NCBI GenBank assembly: GCA_965247815.1
Contig: CBDFHW010000009.1
Span: 310,001-374,000 of the forward strand
Length of the DNA: 64,000 nucleotides
From: CBDAQA01 sp965247815
GTDB taxonomy: Bacteria > Planctomycetota > Phycisphaerae > Tepidisphaerales > Tepidisphaeraceae
Direction: 5' to 3'
In this document: positions 18,482-27,570 of the stretch, in pieces
How the letters are laid out: each line of letters opens with the position of its first letter
Position numbering within the stretch: position 1 is the first letter of the stretch
Made by a program: the position numbers and the translations under genes
The notes under the pieces: model-generated
The model's input: the letters and a program-made list of their open reading frames with translations, nothing else
Told to the model about the DNA's origin: nothing
Databases searched by the model: none

Positions 18482-19324
18482 TCACTTCAGTGGAAGGACG
18501 TATTTTTCGACCGCGTTGGCAAAGCCTTCCTGCTCGTTGGAAGTGCTGACTCGCCGGGCCGAGCGTTGCACCTCGGTGCTGGAGTTGCCCATCGCGATGC
18601 TAAGGCCGCTGTGGGCGAACATCAGCACGTCATTCGGCATATCGCCGATCGTGGCGATGTTTTCCGTCGGGATGCGGAGTTGCTCGGACAGCCGTTTGAC
18701 GACACCGCCTTTGTTCGCGTCGGGATGGGTCACGTCCAGGTAGTACGGCTGCGACCGGGCGGCCGAGACGTGATCGCCGAACTGATGCCTGGCATCCGCC
18801 TCGGCACTTTCGACGGCCTTCAAGTCGTCGCTGACGCCGACTATTTTCACGACATTGTCCAGCCTGTCGTCGAAGTTCGACACGACCGTCGGTTCGAATT
18901 TCACGGTCCACTCTTCACGGTCGACGTGCGGGCCGTGCCGGCTGCGGACGAACCAGTCGTTCCCGCTGTAGATCCAGACGTCGAGCTTGTGGGCTTCGAT
19001 CGTTTTGATCACAGCAGCAGTGACGTCGCGTGGGAGCGTTTTTGCATCGATGATAGAAAGGTCCGGATTTACGAACAATCCGCCGTTGAAACCGGCGATC
19101 GGTGTTTTCAATTTCAGCGGTTCGACCAACATCGACATGCCCCGCGGTGGCCGACCACTGGTGATTGCGAACACAATTCCCGCGGCGTCCAGCTCGGCCA
19201 CAGCGTCGCGGGCACGGTCAGTGAGAATTTTTTGTTGTGTGACGAGGGTTCCGTCGACGTCGGCAAGCAGTAATCGGATGGTCGGAAGTGATGGAGGAAT
19301 TTCGATCGTCGGTGTATTGACCAT
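18482..19324 (-). CDS. HAD superfamily Cof-type phosphatase
   Basis: 280 aa, starting at 19324 with an AAAGG site 7 bp upstream. Motif I is DVDGTLV (about residue 18), motif II is AITSGRPP, and the C-terminal motifs are KGGVVKRL and TIGDMPNDVLMF. A large type IIB cap lies between motifs II and III. The family dephosphorylates sugar phosphates or flavin precursors; the substrate is not identifiable. It lies 21 bp upstream of the GH27 gene on the same strand, which hints at sugar-phosphate handling. Confidence 0.9.
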   Translation of the reverse strand: MVNTPTIEIPPSLPTIRLLLADVDGTLVTQQKILTDRARDAVAELDAAGIVFAITSGRPPRGMSMLVEPLKLKTPIAGFNGGLFVNPDLSIIDAKTLPRDVTAAVIKTIEAHKLDVWIYSGNDWFVRSRHGPHVDREEWTVKFEPTVVSNFDDRLDNVVKIVGVSDDLKAVESAEADARHQFGDHVSAARSQPYYLDVTHPDANKGGVVKRLSEQLRIPTENIATIGDMPNDVLMFAHSGLSIAMGNSSTEVQRSARRVSTSNEQEGFANAVEKYVLPLK

Positions 19325-19476
19325 ACGAGAACCTTTATCAGAATGACTCGAACTCCCTAGAGCATACATCTTGCCAACTGGCTTCTCAGCCCCCGTTTGG
19401 ATCGACCGCAGCGTAACGGATTCTAATGGCCTGACTACAGCGCCAACGTTACCGAGCCCGACGGTATACTCATTTC

Positions 19477-20097
19477 ATGCGCATCTTGATCACTGCCGGT
19501 CCGACGCGGGAGCCGATCGATCCGGTTCGATACATCGGGAATCGCAGCAGCGGCACGATGGGCAGATCCTTATGCGAGTCGGCCTTGCGTGCAGGTCACT
19601 CGGTCACGCTCGTTCTCGGGCCCGTTTCAGTGGCAATGCCCGAGACGGTAAAACGGATCGACGTCGAAACCAGCCGAGAGATGCGCGACGCGGTCCTCGC
19701 CGAGTTCACCAACCATGACCTGCTGATTATGGCCGCCGCCGTGGCGGACTATCGACCGAAGACGGTCCGGCAGGAAAAGACCGAACGGGGCGGTTCGTTG
19801 ACCATCGAACTCGAACCGACCGAAGACATTCTCGCCGCGGCGGGACACGTCAAGCGGCCGGACCAGCGGACGGTCGGTTTCAGCCTCGTCAGCCGGTCCA
19901 ACCTTGCTCGCTCGGTCGAAAAGCTGCACCGAAAGCATCTCGACCTGATTGTTTTTAACCCCTTGGAAACAATGAACAACGAGGGGATCGACGCGGTATT
20001 GCTCTGGCCCGGGGGCCGTACCGAGGAACTACCCTATCGGACCAAAGCGGAGTTCGCCGATAACCTTCTGGAGCGGGCGATTGCGCTGTTCAGGTGA
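19477..20097 (+). CDS. coaB: Phosphopantothenoylcysteine synthetase (CoaB)
   Basis: 206-aa protein matching the CoaB half of CoaBC: ILITAGPTREPIDPVRYIGNRSSGTMG at the N-terminus, AAAVADYRPK and a terminal KxEF-like KAEFADNLLE segment. It joins 4'-phosphopantothenate to cysteine in coenzyme A synthesis. In most bacteria CoaB is fused behind CoaC; here it is free-standing, so CoaC must be encoded elsewhere. A perfectly placed palindromic element lies between it and dut. Confidence 0.88.
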   Translation: MRILITAGPTREPIDPVRYIGNRSSGTMGRSLCESALRAGHSVTLVLGPVSVAMPETVKRIDVETSREMRDAVLAEFTNHDLLIMAAAVADYRPKTVRQEKTERGGSLTIELEPTEDILAAAGHVKRPDQRTVGFSLVSRSNLARSVEKLHRKHLDLIVFNPLETMNNEGIDAVLLWPGGRTEELPYRTKAEFADNLLERAIALFR

Positions 20098-20106
20098 ACG
20101 CGCCCC

Positions 20107-20173
20107 GTTTAGCCGTCCCGCTCGCGGGGCGATTTTCAGACGAACAAACGCCCCGCAAGCGGGACGGCTAAAC
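20107..20173. repeat. Near-perfect 25-bp inverted repeat between coaB and dut
   Basis: Arms at 20107-20131 and 20149-20173 differ at one base around a 17-nt loop. Both begin or end with GTTTAGCCGTCCCGC or its complement. It ends 1 bp before the GTG taken as the dut start. It looks like a mobile palindromic intergenic element more than a simple terminator, because it has no T tract. Confidence 0.9.
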
Positions 20174-20174
20174 C

Positions 20175-20636
20175 GTGGAAGATTTGAATACCGAACACCC
20201 CATTCAGATCCGCGTGAAGCGATTAAATCCTGCGGCATCGATGCCAATGAAGATGACCGCGCACGCCGCGGGTTTCGATCTGTCGGCGTCGCTGCCTGCC
20301 GGTGTCACGCTTCAGCCGGGCGAGATTCGCTTGATTCCGTGCGGGTTCGCGATGGCCATTCCGGTCGGTTACGAAGCGCAGGTCCGCCCGCGGAGCGGAC
20401 TGTCGACCAAATTCGGCATCACCATGATCAACGGCATCGGCACCATTGACAGCGACTACCGCGGTGAAGTGCAGGTGCCGTTGGTCAATCACGGGAAATC
20501 CGCGTTCACCATCGAACCGGGCATGCGTATCGCGCAGATGCTCATCCTGCCGGTGCCCCCGGCGACCATTTTCGAAGTCGAAGAATTAGACGAAACGGTG
20601 CGCGGCACCGGCGGGTTTGGACATACTGGACATTAG
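20175..20636 (+). CDS. dut: Deoxyuridine 5'-triphosphate nucleotidohydrolase
   Basis: Trimeric dUTPase, 153 aa, hydrolysing dUTP to dUMP and pyrophosphate. The five motifs are visible in order: AAGFDLSAS (motif 1), RPRSGLS (motif 2), GTIDSDYRGEV (motif 3), RIAQMLI (motif 4) and RGTGGFGHTG (motif 5, P-loop-like). Start GTG 20175 lies directly after the palindrome and has no ribosome site, so the exact start is uncertain; an ATG at 20241 would lose the first beta strand. It is followed by a repeat-rich gap and ftsK. Confidence 0.95.
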   Translation: MEDLNTEHPIQIRVKRLNPAASMPMKMTAHAAGFDLSASLPAGVTLQPGEIRLIPCGFAMAIPVGYEAQVRPRSGLSTKFGITMINGIGTIDSDYRGEVQVPLVNHGKSAFTIEPGMRIAQMLILPVPPATIFEVEELDETVRGTGGFGHTGH

Positions 20637-20640
20637 GAAG

Positions 20641-20733
20641 AAGTTGTCAGTTGGTTGTTGTTAGTTGGTGGTAGAGAAGATTAAGGATGCCGTTTTTTCT
20701 TACTAACAACTGACAACTTTCAACTGACAACTT
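20641..20733. repeat. Interrupted inverted repeat upstream of ftsK
   Basis: A 13-bp arm AAGTTGTCAGTTG at 20641-20653 is complementary to 20721-20733, and an inner 8-bp arm at 20658-20665 pairs with 20702-20709. The right side repeats the motif ACAACT-type twice. It lies between dut and ftsK. The low-complexity GTTGTCAGTTG units suggest an intergenic repeat family. Confidence 0.75.
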
Positions 20734-20744
20734 TTGTAGCACAC

Positions 20745-23330
20745 ATGGAACGTTCACACCTCTGGCGTTGGATTTCTGTCTCTTTGACGATCGGTGCGTG
20801 GTGCTTTCTGCTGTTCGCAGTGGGGAGCTTTCACCCGACCGATTGGCCTAGCCATGCGGTAAGCCCGTACCCGCCGACGGCGAACCTCTGCGGTCCCGTC
20901 GGGGCGTTCCTGTCTTATTACCTCTTCCTGGTTATCGGGCAGGGCGCGTTTCCCGTTCTTTTCTTCACCGGCGTGTGTGTCGTGCTGTACGTGGCGCACA
21001 ATCGGGTAAGCGATCCTTGGATGCGGGCCATCGGGCTGCTTTTGCTGTCGATCTCGTTCGCGGCTGCGGTGCATCACGTGCAACCCGGTTCCGAAAATGG
21101 GCTTCCCGAAGGCCAAGGCGGGATTCTGGGTATCGGGGCCGCGACGTACCTGCAATCGCATTTCAGCACGGCCGGTACACGACTCATTCTGCTGACGGCA
21201 ATGGTGATCGGCCTTGTGCTGGCCGCCGACGATTTGGTGTTGAAAGCGCCCGCGTTGGTCGGTGCCGCGATGGCAAACGCGAAGATGCCGGCAAACTTCA
21301 CCCTGAATCTGCCCAAGCTGAACCGAGACGCCGGCGACCGCGGCGGGCCGATCCAGCGTTTGACCAAACCCGACGAAGATTTCACCGAGTTGAAACCGTC
21401 GATGCTGCTCAGTTTTCGGAAGAAGAAACAGGCCGACGACGTCGACCTGCAGTACGAAAATGACGAGCCGGCCCCCGCCGCCGCCCAGCCCGCGCACGTG
21501 GACGCCGCCGACCCCGGCCCCGCCGCGGCGGTAACGATTCCGCCGGCCCCAGTGCATGCCCCTGTCGCGGTCACGTCAGCGGTCGTGCCGCTCATTTCGG
21601 CGAGTACCAGTTCGGCCGTCACGGCCATTTCCAATGACGCATCCGACGTCGGATTCAACGACCCGGTCCCGCAATCCGAGGCGTCGATCACGGACGTTTC
21701 GGCCGACCCGGTCGCGACGATCGAACCGATCGCCGAGCCGGTCAAGCGCAGCGAGATCATCGTCAAGCTGCCCAACAGCGTGAAGCCCCGTCAGGTTTCG
21801 CCGCCGGTCCCCCCGCCGCGCGAACTGGGAGAATATCACCTGCCCAGCTGGGAATGTCTGGCCGAAGCCGAGCACGGGTACGTTGAAAGCCAGGAAGCAT
21901 TTGTCCGAGAGAAAGCGGCGATCTTGGAACAGGCGTTGCGCGAGTTCAACGTCGACGCGCACGTCGTCGAGATCGACACCGGGCCGGTCATCACGATGTA
22001 CGAACTGAGCCTGGCACCCGGCTTGAAGGTGTCGGCGATCACGTCGCTCACCAACGACATCATGCGTTCATTGAAAGCCGAGAGCGTGCGCATCGTCGCG
22101 CCGGTTCCCGGGAAAAACACGGTCGGCATCGAGGTGCCGAACGAGCAGAAAGAGAAAGTCCGGTTCAAGGAGCTGCTGCAGCTCGCGCCCGACGCGCTGG
22201 CCAAAGACTTCGTGATGCCGTTGTTCCTGGGCAAGGACGCGAGCGGCGAACCGCTGATCACGGACCTGGTCCGCATGCCCCACTGCCTGATCGCCGGCAC
22301 TACCGGGTCGGGTAAGTCGGTCTGTATCAACACGATCATCATGTCGATCATGTACCTGCAGCGGCCCGACCGCGTGAAGCTGATTCTGGTCGATCCCAAG
22401 GTCGTGGAAATGGCCCCGTTCAAGGACATTCCGCACCTGATGTGTCCTGTAATCAACGACACTGGCCGGGCCACCAGCGTGCTGGAGTGGGCCTGTACGA
22501 AGATGGACGAGCGGTACGAATTCCTGGCCGAAGCCGGCGTGCGAAACATCAAGGACTACAACTCGATGACGCAGGAGGAACTGATCGAGCGATTCCAGCC
22601 GGGCTCGCCGGAAGAGGAAGCGAAGATACCGAAGGTGCTGCCGTATATCGTGATCATCATTGACGAGTTGGCCGACTTAATGATGACTAGCGGGAAGGAA
22701 GTCGAATCGTTCATCGTCCGCATCGCACAGAAAGCCCGGGCGGTCGGCATTCACCTGATCCTGGCGACGCAGCGGCCGGCGGCCACGGTGGTCACCGGGT
22801 TGATCAAATCCAACATGCCGACCCGGATCAGCTTCCGCGTGCAGAGTCGAATGGACAGCCGAATCATCATGGACCAGAACGGCGCGGAACTGTTGCTCGG
22901 TCAGGGCGACATGCTGCTCATGTCCAACGGGGCGAGCAAGCCGGTGCGCGGCCAGGGCACATTCATCGACGACAAGGAAATCCGCGACAGCGTCAAGCTG
23001 GTTAAAGGACTCGCCGACGCTCAGTACGAACCGGAACTGGTGCAGATCAAAGGAACGCTTAGCGCCAGCGGTGACATGGAGAAAGACGAACTGTTCGACG
23101 ACGCGGTGCGGATCGTCCTGGAAACCAAGCGAGGCAGCGTCAGCCTGCTGCAACGCCGGTTGACGATCGGCTACAGCCGGGCAAGCCGCCTGATCGAAAT
23201 GATGGCCGCCACCGGCATCGTCGGCGATTACAAAGGCTCGCAGGCCCGCGAAGCGCTGTTCACGCTCGAAGAATGGGACGCGATGAGAGCCCAGCAGCAG
23301 GTGGATGCCGATAGCGGGATGACGGTGTAG
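20745..23330 (+). CDS. ftsK: DNA translocase FtsK/SpoIIIE
   Basis: 861 aa. Four membrane segments at the N-terminus (residues about 8-170; WCFLLFAVGSF, LFLVIGQGAFPVLFF) anchor it at the septum. A Pro/Ala-rich linker (about 235-330) leads to the alpha domain (VDAHVVEIDTGPVITMYEL). The motor has Walker A GTTGSGKS near 518 and Walker B VIIIDELADLMM near 635. The winged-helix gamma domain, which reads KOPS-type DNA, is at the end (GSVSLLQRRLTIGYSRASRLIEMM). Moves chromosome DNA during division. No ribosome site is evident at the ATG, which follows the repeat region. Confidence 0.95.
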   Translation: MERSHLWRWISVSLTIGAWCFLLFAVGSFHPTDWPSHAVSPYPPTANLCGPVGAFLSYYLFLVIGQGAFPVLFFTGVCVVLYVAHNRVSDPWMRAIGLLLLSISFAAAVHHVQPGSENGLPEGQGGILGIGAATYLQSHFSTAGTRLILLTAMVIGLVLAADDLVLKAPALVGAAMANAKMPANFTLNLPKLNRDAGDRGGPIQRLTKPDEDFTELKPSMLLSFRKKKQADDVDLQYENDEPAPAAAQPAHVDAADPGPAAAVTIPPAPVHAPVAVTSAVVPLISASTSSAVTAISNDASDVGFNDPVPQSEASITDVSADPVATIEPIAEPVKRSEIIVKLPNSVKPRQVSPPVPPPRELGEYHLPSWECLAEAEHGYVESQEAFVREKAAILEQALREFNVDAHVVEIDTGPVITMYELSLAPGLKVSAITSLTNDIMRSLKAESVRIVAPVPGKNTVGIEVPNEQKEKVRFKELLQLAPDALAKDFVMPLFLGKDASGEPLITDLVRMPHCLIAGTTGSGKSVCINTIIMSIMYLQRPDRVKLILVDPKVVEMAPFKDIPHLMCPVINDTGRATSVLEWACTKMDERYEFLAEAGVRNIKDYNSMTQEELIERFQPGSPEEEAKIPKVLPYIVIIIDELADLMMTSGKEVESFIVRIAQKARAVGIHLILATQRPAATVVTGLIKSNMPTRISFRVQSRMDSRIIMDQNGAELLLGQGDMLLMSNGASKPVRGQGTFIDDKEIRDSVKLVKGLADAQYEPELVQIKGTLSASGDMEKDELFDDAVRIVLETKRGSVSLLQRRLTIGYSRASRLIEMMAATGIVGDYKGSQAREALFTLEEWDAMRAQQQVDADSGMTV

Positions 23331-23611
23331 CCCGGTCTTCGACCGAGAAATCCGAATGACGAAATTCGAAATCCGAATGGATGAAGCACATCTGAACTGA
23401 ACGTAGTCTCCCCGAGGCATTGCGTGGCAATCTCCTCTGTTTCGCGTCCGGTTCTCGGTGCTCAACATCTTCGACCGGGTCGAATTTAATACGCGAATCG
23501 TGTGATCGCTTGAAACGTGCGACTTGAAGCGATCTATGCGTCAGGAGGTGCTCGCCATCGGGCAGGAATTTTTGAGGTGATCATCAACCCGGTGCGTTCG
23601 AGTTTATATGT
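23331..23611. other. Non-coding gap with direct and inverted repeats
   Basis: Two copies of GAAATCCGAATG lie at 23346-23357 and 23367-23378. An 8-bp palindrome, GATCGCTT and AAGCGATC, lies further right near 23500-23540. No open frame shows coding features. It is the space between the convergent ftsK and nucleotidyltransferase genes. Confidence 0.7.
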
Positions 23612-24190
23612 TCACTCGTTCCCGTGCTCGCTTGGTTGCTCTGATTCAAGGCCGGTCCACAGCTCCATAAATTTCTCACGCACGTATGGATTTATTTTTT
23701 CAGCAAAGTCGGCTGGCAACCGCTGAACCCTTATCAGTTCAACAACATCTGCGAGGTCTTTCAGGCGGCCTACACCACCGGTCATCCCGCTCGCCAGCTT
23801 GAGTTCGACCAGATTTTCAACTCGCAGAAACCGCATACCACTTAGTTCAACGCCGACATCGGCAGGATCGGGAAACGCAACCGGTTTTGGTTTCCCGTCT
23901 CCAGGGAATTGGCCAGTGACGAGAAATTCGATTCGGACCCCAGTTTCAGCATCACGCAACTGCTTGCTTCCCTTGAATGGCGGTGTGTAACCAAGGCCTT
24001 CGAGCTGCCGATGCACCTCTTCCAAGCCTGACGCGGTCAGCAGGAGATCAACATCCTCAGTGAACCGACGGACCCCGTGAGAAAATAAAGCCATCCCGCC
24101 TACGACGGCATACGGAATGCCGAGTTCTGTTAAACGCGATGTGATTTTATGCAATGAAGTAAAGACCGCGCTCTTCTCGTCAAAATGCAT
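23612..24190 (-). CDS. AbiEii/DUF6036-like nucleotidyltransferase
   Basis: 192 aa from the ATG at 24190, which follows a strong GGAGGGG site. The polymerase-beta-like nucleotidyltransferase core is visible: YAVVGGMALFSHGVRRFTEDVDLLL, with the GG helix and the DxD pair of metal ligands near 50-65. The C-terminal part contains LRVENLVELKLASG. Proteins of this sort include the toxin half of AbiE-type systems and simple housekeeping enzymes. No antitoxin-like or abortive-infection partner adjoins it. A defence role is not supported. Confidence 0.75.
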   Translation of the reverse strand: MHFDEKSAVFTSLHKITSRLTELGIPYAVVGGMALFSHGVRRFTEDVDLLLTASGLEEVHRQLEGLGYTPPFKGSKQLRDAETGVRIEFLVTGQFPGDGKPKPVAFPDPADVGVELSGMRFLRVENLVELKLASGMTGGVGRLKDLADVVELIRVQRLPADFAEKINPYVREKFMELWTGLESEQPSEHGNE

Positions 24191-24320
24191 GCTCCCCTCC
24201 AGAAGACCATGGTCTAAGTCTGATGAAAGCCGGGCTTCATATTTCAACATGTTCTGTAACATACCATGCAGAGGTGCGCTTCGTGCGATGGAAGATACCC
24301 GATGCTAAAATGTTCACGCC

Positions 24321-25382
24321 ATGAAACTGTCCCCATTGCCGGCAATGTCATTCGAAGCATCGTTGGCCGGTATTGCCGATCGCGCTCAGCATCATGACAT
24401 CACGACCGATTGGCCGTTCGTCGATCTCGCGCAGTTGCAGGCGGCGGGGGTGATGCGGTGGGCCGTACCTAGAGAGTTCGGCGGGGATGAGTTGTCGGCG
24501 TTAGACTTGCATTTGAATTACGAACGACTGGCGACCGCCTCGGTGGCGACGGCGTTGATCCTGACCCAGCGGGACGCGGCGGTGGCGTTCATCGATGCGG
24601 CGACGGTCGGGTCGCGGCGGACGCGTAAGCTCGGGCGGTTGGCGAAGAACGAAATCTGGGCGACAGTGGGCATCGCGCAGCTGACCACCAGCCGCCAGGG
24701 CGGAACACCGGCCGTGAAGGCCACGCGGATTGAAGGCGGGTATCTTCTCGACGGCACGATTCCCTGGTGTACCGGCGTACACCAGTCCGCGTTCATCGTC
24801 GCGGGGGCGACGCTCGACCACGGCCAACAAATCCTGTTTCTGCTTCAGCAGCACCAGCAAGGTGTGACGCTCAACGCGCCGATGCCGCTTGTCGCGCTGA
24901 CGTGTACGTTGACCAGTTCAATCGAGTTGAAGCGGGTCGTGATTGAAGACTCATGGCTGCTGCGTGGCCCGACAGCGAACGCCCTCGCGGGTCGAAAGAT
25001 TTCGTTGATACTGGGCCAGACATTCGTCGCCAACGGCCTGTGCCGGGCGGCGTTGAATTTAATCGGCGAACACGATTCGGACCGTGCGCGGTCGGCCCTG
25101 CATCTATTCGAGCAACAACTAGACGGGTTACGGACCGAGATCCTCGCGCTGTGCCAGCCCGGCCGCGAGTCCGAAGCCGTTGCCGCCAATGCGCGGCTCC
25201 GCGGGGCCTGCAACGACTTGGCATTGCGGGCCGCTCACGCCGCGGTCGCGCTCTACAAGGGTGCCGCCTTGTTGACTGACCATCCCGCCCAGCGGCTCGC
25301 CCGCGAGGCTATGTTTCTGCTGGTCTGGTCGTGCCCGAACTCGGTAATCGATTGCACCTTAGATTTATTGGCCTCGGCATAA
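24321..25382 (+). CDS. Acyl-CoA dehydrogenase-like flavoprotein
   Basis: 353 aa. The N-terminal helices (VMRWAVPREFGG), the FAD-binding beta domain (YLLDGTIPWCTGVHQSAFIVAGAT), and C-terminal helical bundle (GQTFVANGLCRAALNLIGEH) follow the acyl-CoA dehydrogenase fold. The length is near the family's 380. A catalytic Glu of the short-chain type at the expected site is not clear, so it may be a relative acting on other substrates such as DszC-like monooxygenases. It diverges from the nucleotidyltransferase and stands alone. Confidence 0.75.
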   Translation: MKLSPLPAMSFEASLAGIADRAQHHDITTDWPFVDLAQLQAAGVMRWAVPREFGGDELSALDLHLNYERLATASVATALILTQRDAAVAFIDAATVGSRRTRKLGRLAKNEIWATVGIAQLTTSRQGGTPAVKATRIEGGYLLDGTIPWCTGVHQSAFIVAGATLDHGQQILFLLQQHQQGVTLNAPMPLVALTCTLTSSIELKRVVIEDSWLLRGPTANALAGRKISLILGQTFVANGLCRAALNLIGEHDSDRARSALHLFEQQLDGLRTEILALCQPGRESEAVAANARLRGACNDLALRAAHAAVALYKGAALLTDHPAQRLAREAMFLLVWSCPNSVIDCTLDLLASA

Positions 25383-25555
25383 GGCAAACGATCAAACGAG
25401 AGCCGGTCTTTCCAACAACCTGCATCAGTTGATAAGTGCCGCCCGTGTCTCGAGCCCGGCCCGAGGTCGGCCGATCCTTTCATTTACCGGTCCGCGTAGT
25501 GGACAATTACGGGGAAGTCGTCAAAATGCGGCCCCACTTTTGAAAGGAATATTGC

Positions 25556-25867
25556 ATGGCTGAGGACATCGTTCAAGGCGAACAGCAGAGTGTTCAGTTG
25601 GTCGTAGACGAGAAAGATCTGAAGATCATTTTCGCCAACGCGTATCGCATCTATACCACCGCCGAGGAAGTCGTGATCGACCTGGGCTTTAATATGCCCG
25701 ACCCCAATCCGCAGGGCGGACAGGCCCGGTTGCTGTTCAAGGTGACCGACCGTGTCGTGATGAGCTATGCCAGCACGAAGCGGCTTGCCGGTTCGCTCAG
25801 CCAGCTGGTCAAGCGGTTCGAACAGCAGTTCGGGGAAATCGCGATCCGTCCGGGCGCCGCGAAGTAG
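25556..25867 (+). CDS. DUF3467 family protein
   Basis: 103 aa. ANAYRIYTTAEEVVIDLGF and KLFKVTDRVVMSY-like segments match the DUF3467 family, small single-domain proteins common in bacteria with unknown function. A ribosome site AAAGGA precedes the ATG. An inverted repeat 21 bp after the stop is probably shared with the convergent gene as a terminator. Confidence 0.82.
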   Translation: MAEDIVQGEQQSVQLVVDEKDLKIIFANAYRIYTTAEEVVIDLGFNMPDPNPQGGQARLLFKVTDRVVMSYASTKRLAGSLSQLVKRFEQQFGEIAIRPGAAK

Positions 25868-25887
25868 TTTTCATTCGGAAATCATTT

Positions 25888-25959
25888 AACCACGGATAGT
25901 AGTGGTAACACGGATAAGAGACCGCTCTCTGATCCTTGTTCTCAGTGCTATCCGTGGTT
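25888..25959. terminator. Convergent hairpin between DUF3467 and DUF2459-like genes
   Basis: A perfect 12-bp inverted repeat at 25888-25899 and 25948-25959 with a 48-nt loop that also contains AGAGACCGCTCTCT. No long T tract; it lies between two convergent stops. Confidence 0.6.
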
Positions 25960-25964
25960 TATGT

Positions 25965-26570
25965 CTATCTGGTCTCGACTGTGAAATCGGACCAGACCGG
26001 TAAACCGACGACTGTGCATCCCATCTTTTGCAACCCTTCAGCGGTGGTGCTGTTGCAGTCGTGCAGCACGCTGTAGTGAATCCCGTCTTTGACGTAGAGA
26101 TATCCGCCGTCGGCCGCTGATTGCTGAAACGTGTAACTGTTCTGGCTGGCGAACCGCGCGTCTAGCTCGGCGATCACTGCCCGGACCGAATTGCTGTTTA
26201 CAACGACGGCTTGAATCTTCGGCTGTTCAGGGGGCATCGGCATCCCCGCCGGGGAAACGGTCGATAGATATCGACGGCCCAACGCCGCCTGGTCCGAAAA
26301 CAGGATCGCCCGCCCGCCATTTAATCCGGCCTTTTGGGATAGCACCGCCCATTTCCAATCGCCGTACAAATACTCGACGTATCGCCCGTCACCGCTCGGC
26401 AGCAACAGGCTCGAGTGAATCCCGTAGTTGCAAACAAAAATGCGGACGGGGTTGATCGGCGAGACTGGCGGAATCACGCGGGTGGTGCAGCGACCCATCG
26501 CAATCAGACCGGTGCAGAGGAACCCCAGAGCAGCGTTCCTCACGAGAGTGGCGACTCGGTTGCGGCTCAT
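25965..26570 (-). CDS. DUF2459-like exported protein
   Basis: 201 aa. A hydrophobic N-terminal segment (LGFLCTGLIAMGRCTT) is a signal or anchor sequence; the Cys may be a lipid attachment site but the lipobox is imperfect. NYGIHSSLLLP and EYLYGDWKWA at one end, and CNSTTAEGLQKMGC at the other, correspond to the conserved features of DUF2459 (TIGR02117), a family of unknown function probably in a papain-like fold. The gene lies 34 bp downstream of proC on the same strand. Confidence 0.75.
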   Translation of the reverse strand: MSRNRVATLVRNAALGFLCTGLIAMGRCTTRVIPPVSPINPVRIFVCNYGIHSSLLLPSGDGRYVEYLYGDWKWAVLSQKAGLNGGRAILFSDQAALGRRYLSTVSPAGMPMPPEQPKIQAVVVNSNSVRAVIAELDARFASQNSYTFQQSAADGGYLYVKDGIHYSVLHDCNSTTAEGLQKMGCTVVGLPVWSDFTVETR

Positions 26571-26604
26571 ATCGTTACCAAAACATTGACCGTGGCTTTG
26601 GAAG

Positions 26605-27414
26605 CTATTGCCCCAGTTCCTTGCTTCGATCCGAGCAGGCCCGCATCGCGGCGTCGATGATCCCCGCCAATCCTTTCGATTCCATCGTGGTAATTGCGGC
26701 GTGCGTGGTCCCGTTAGGGCTCGTGACCTTGCGACGCAGTTCTTGGGCGCTGTCGTCGGAGTTCATCAGCATCGTGGCCGATCCCATCGCGGTCTTGTTC
26801 GCCAACTCTCGCACGTTTTCCGGCGACAGCCCGAGCTTTATGCCCGAGGCGATCATCTGCTCGACCAGGAAGAAGAAATACGCCGGGCCCGACCCGCTAA
26901 CGGCAGTCACCGCGTCGATTTGCGACTCGGGGACCTCTATTACGCTCGCCGCGGCGGCGAACAGGCTCCGCGTTGCCGCCAAGTCTGCCGCGGTGGCGTG
27001 GGTGCCGGCCGCGATCGCCGCCATGCCCTGCCCAACCAGCATCGGGGTGTTCGGCATCGTGCGAACAACGCGCCGGTTGGCGCCCCCGAGGGTCGATTCA
27101 ATAAATCCCGAGCTGATCCCCGCCATAATGGAAATGATCAGCGTCCGGTCCGGCACGACGGCAGCAATCTGTTGCAGAATTGCCTTGCAAGCCTGGGGTT
27201 TAACGCTGAGCAGCAATGTCGAACTGGCCCGCGAGACTTCGAGATTGTCTTCGATCGCCCGGACGCCGAGTTCGGTCTGAAAAAACTCCCGACGCTGCGG
27301 CGTCGGGTCGGACGCGACGATCTGAGCCGGTTTGAATTGCCCGGATCGCAACACACCTCGCACGATCGCCTCGGCCATGTTGCCCGCACCGATAACGCCC
27401 AGTTCGTAGTTCAT
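26605..27414 (-). CDS. proC: Pyrroline-5-carboxylate reductase
   Basis: 269 aa, the usual length. The NADPH Rossmann motif is LGVIGAGNMAEAIVRG at the N-terminus. The catalytic end contains AVSGSGPAYFFFLVEQM and the family signature with RKKV-like RRKVTSPNGTTHAAI. Reduces pyrroline-5-carboxylate to proline. I take the ATG at 27414 (MNYELGVIGAG); the upstream frame to 27519 does not match the family. Confidence 0.96.
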   Translation of the reverse strand: MNYELGVIGAGNMAEAIVRGVLRSGQFKPAQIVASDPTPQRREFFQTELGVRAIEDNLEVSRASSTLLLSVKPQACKAILQQIAAVVPDRTLIISIMAGISSGFIESTLGGANRRVVRTMPNTPMLVGQGMAAIAAGTHATAADLAATRSLFAAAASVIEVPESQIDAVTAVSGSGPAYFFFLVEQMIASGIKLGLSPENVRELANKTAMGSATMLMNSDDSAQELRRKVTSPNGTTHAAITTMESKGLAGIIDAAMRACSDRSKELGQ

Positions 27415-27570
27415 GGTCGCAGTGTAACGGAAGAACGCCGGGGTGAAACTCGAGCGACCCGCCGTCGCAATTCCGAAGTGTTTTGTAAGACAGAAGAATG
27501 CACTGTCGCCAAGAAACACCGGCTCTCGGACGCTAACCGCGCGTTCAACGTAGCCGGGCTTTGATCCTCA

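Noticed and set aside
16619..19273. An open frame of 884 codons on the plus strand opposite the GH27 and HAD genes
   Set aside because: It has no recognisable domain, and the minus-strand genes have strong motifs; long antisense frames are normal in high-GC DNA.
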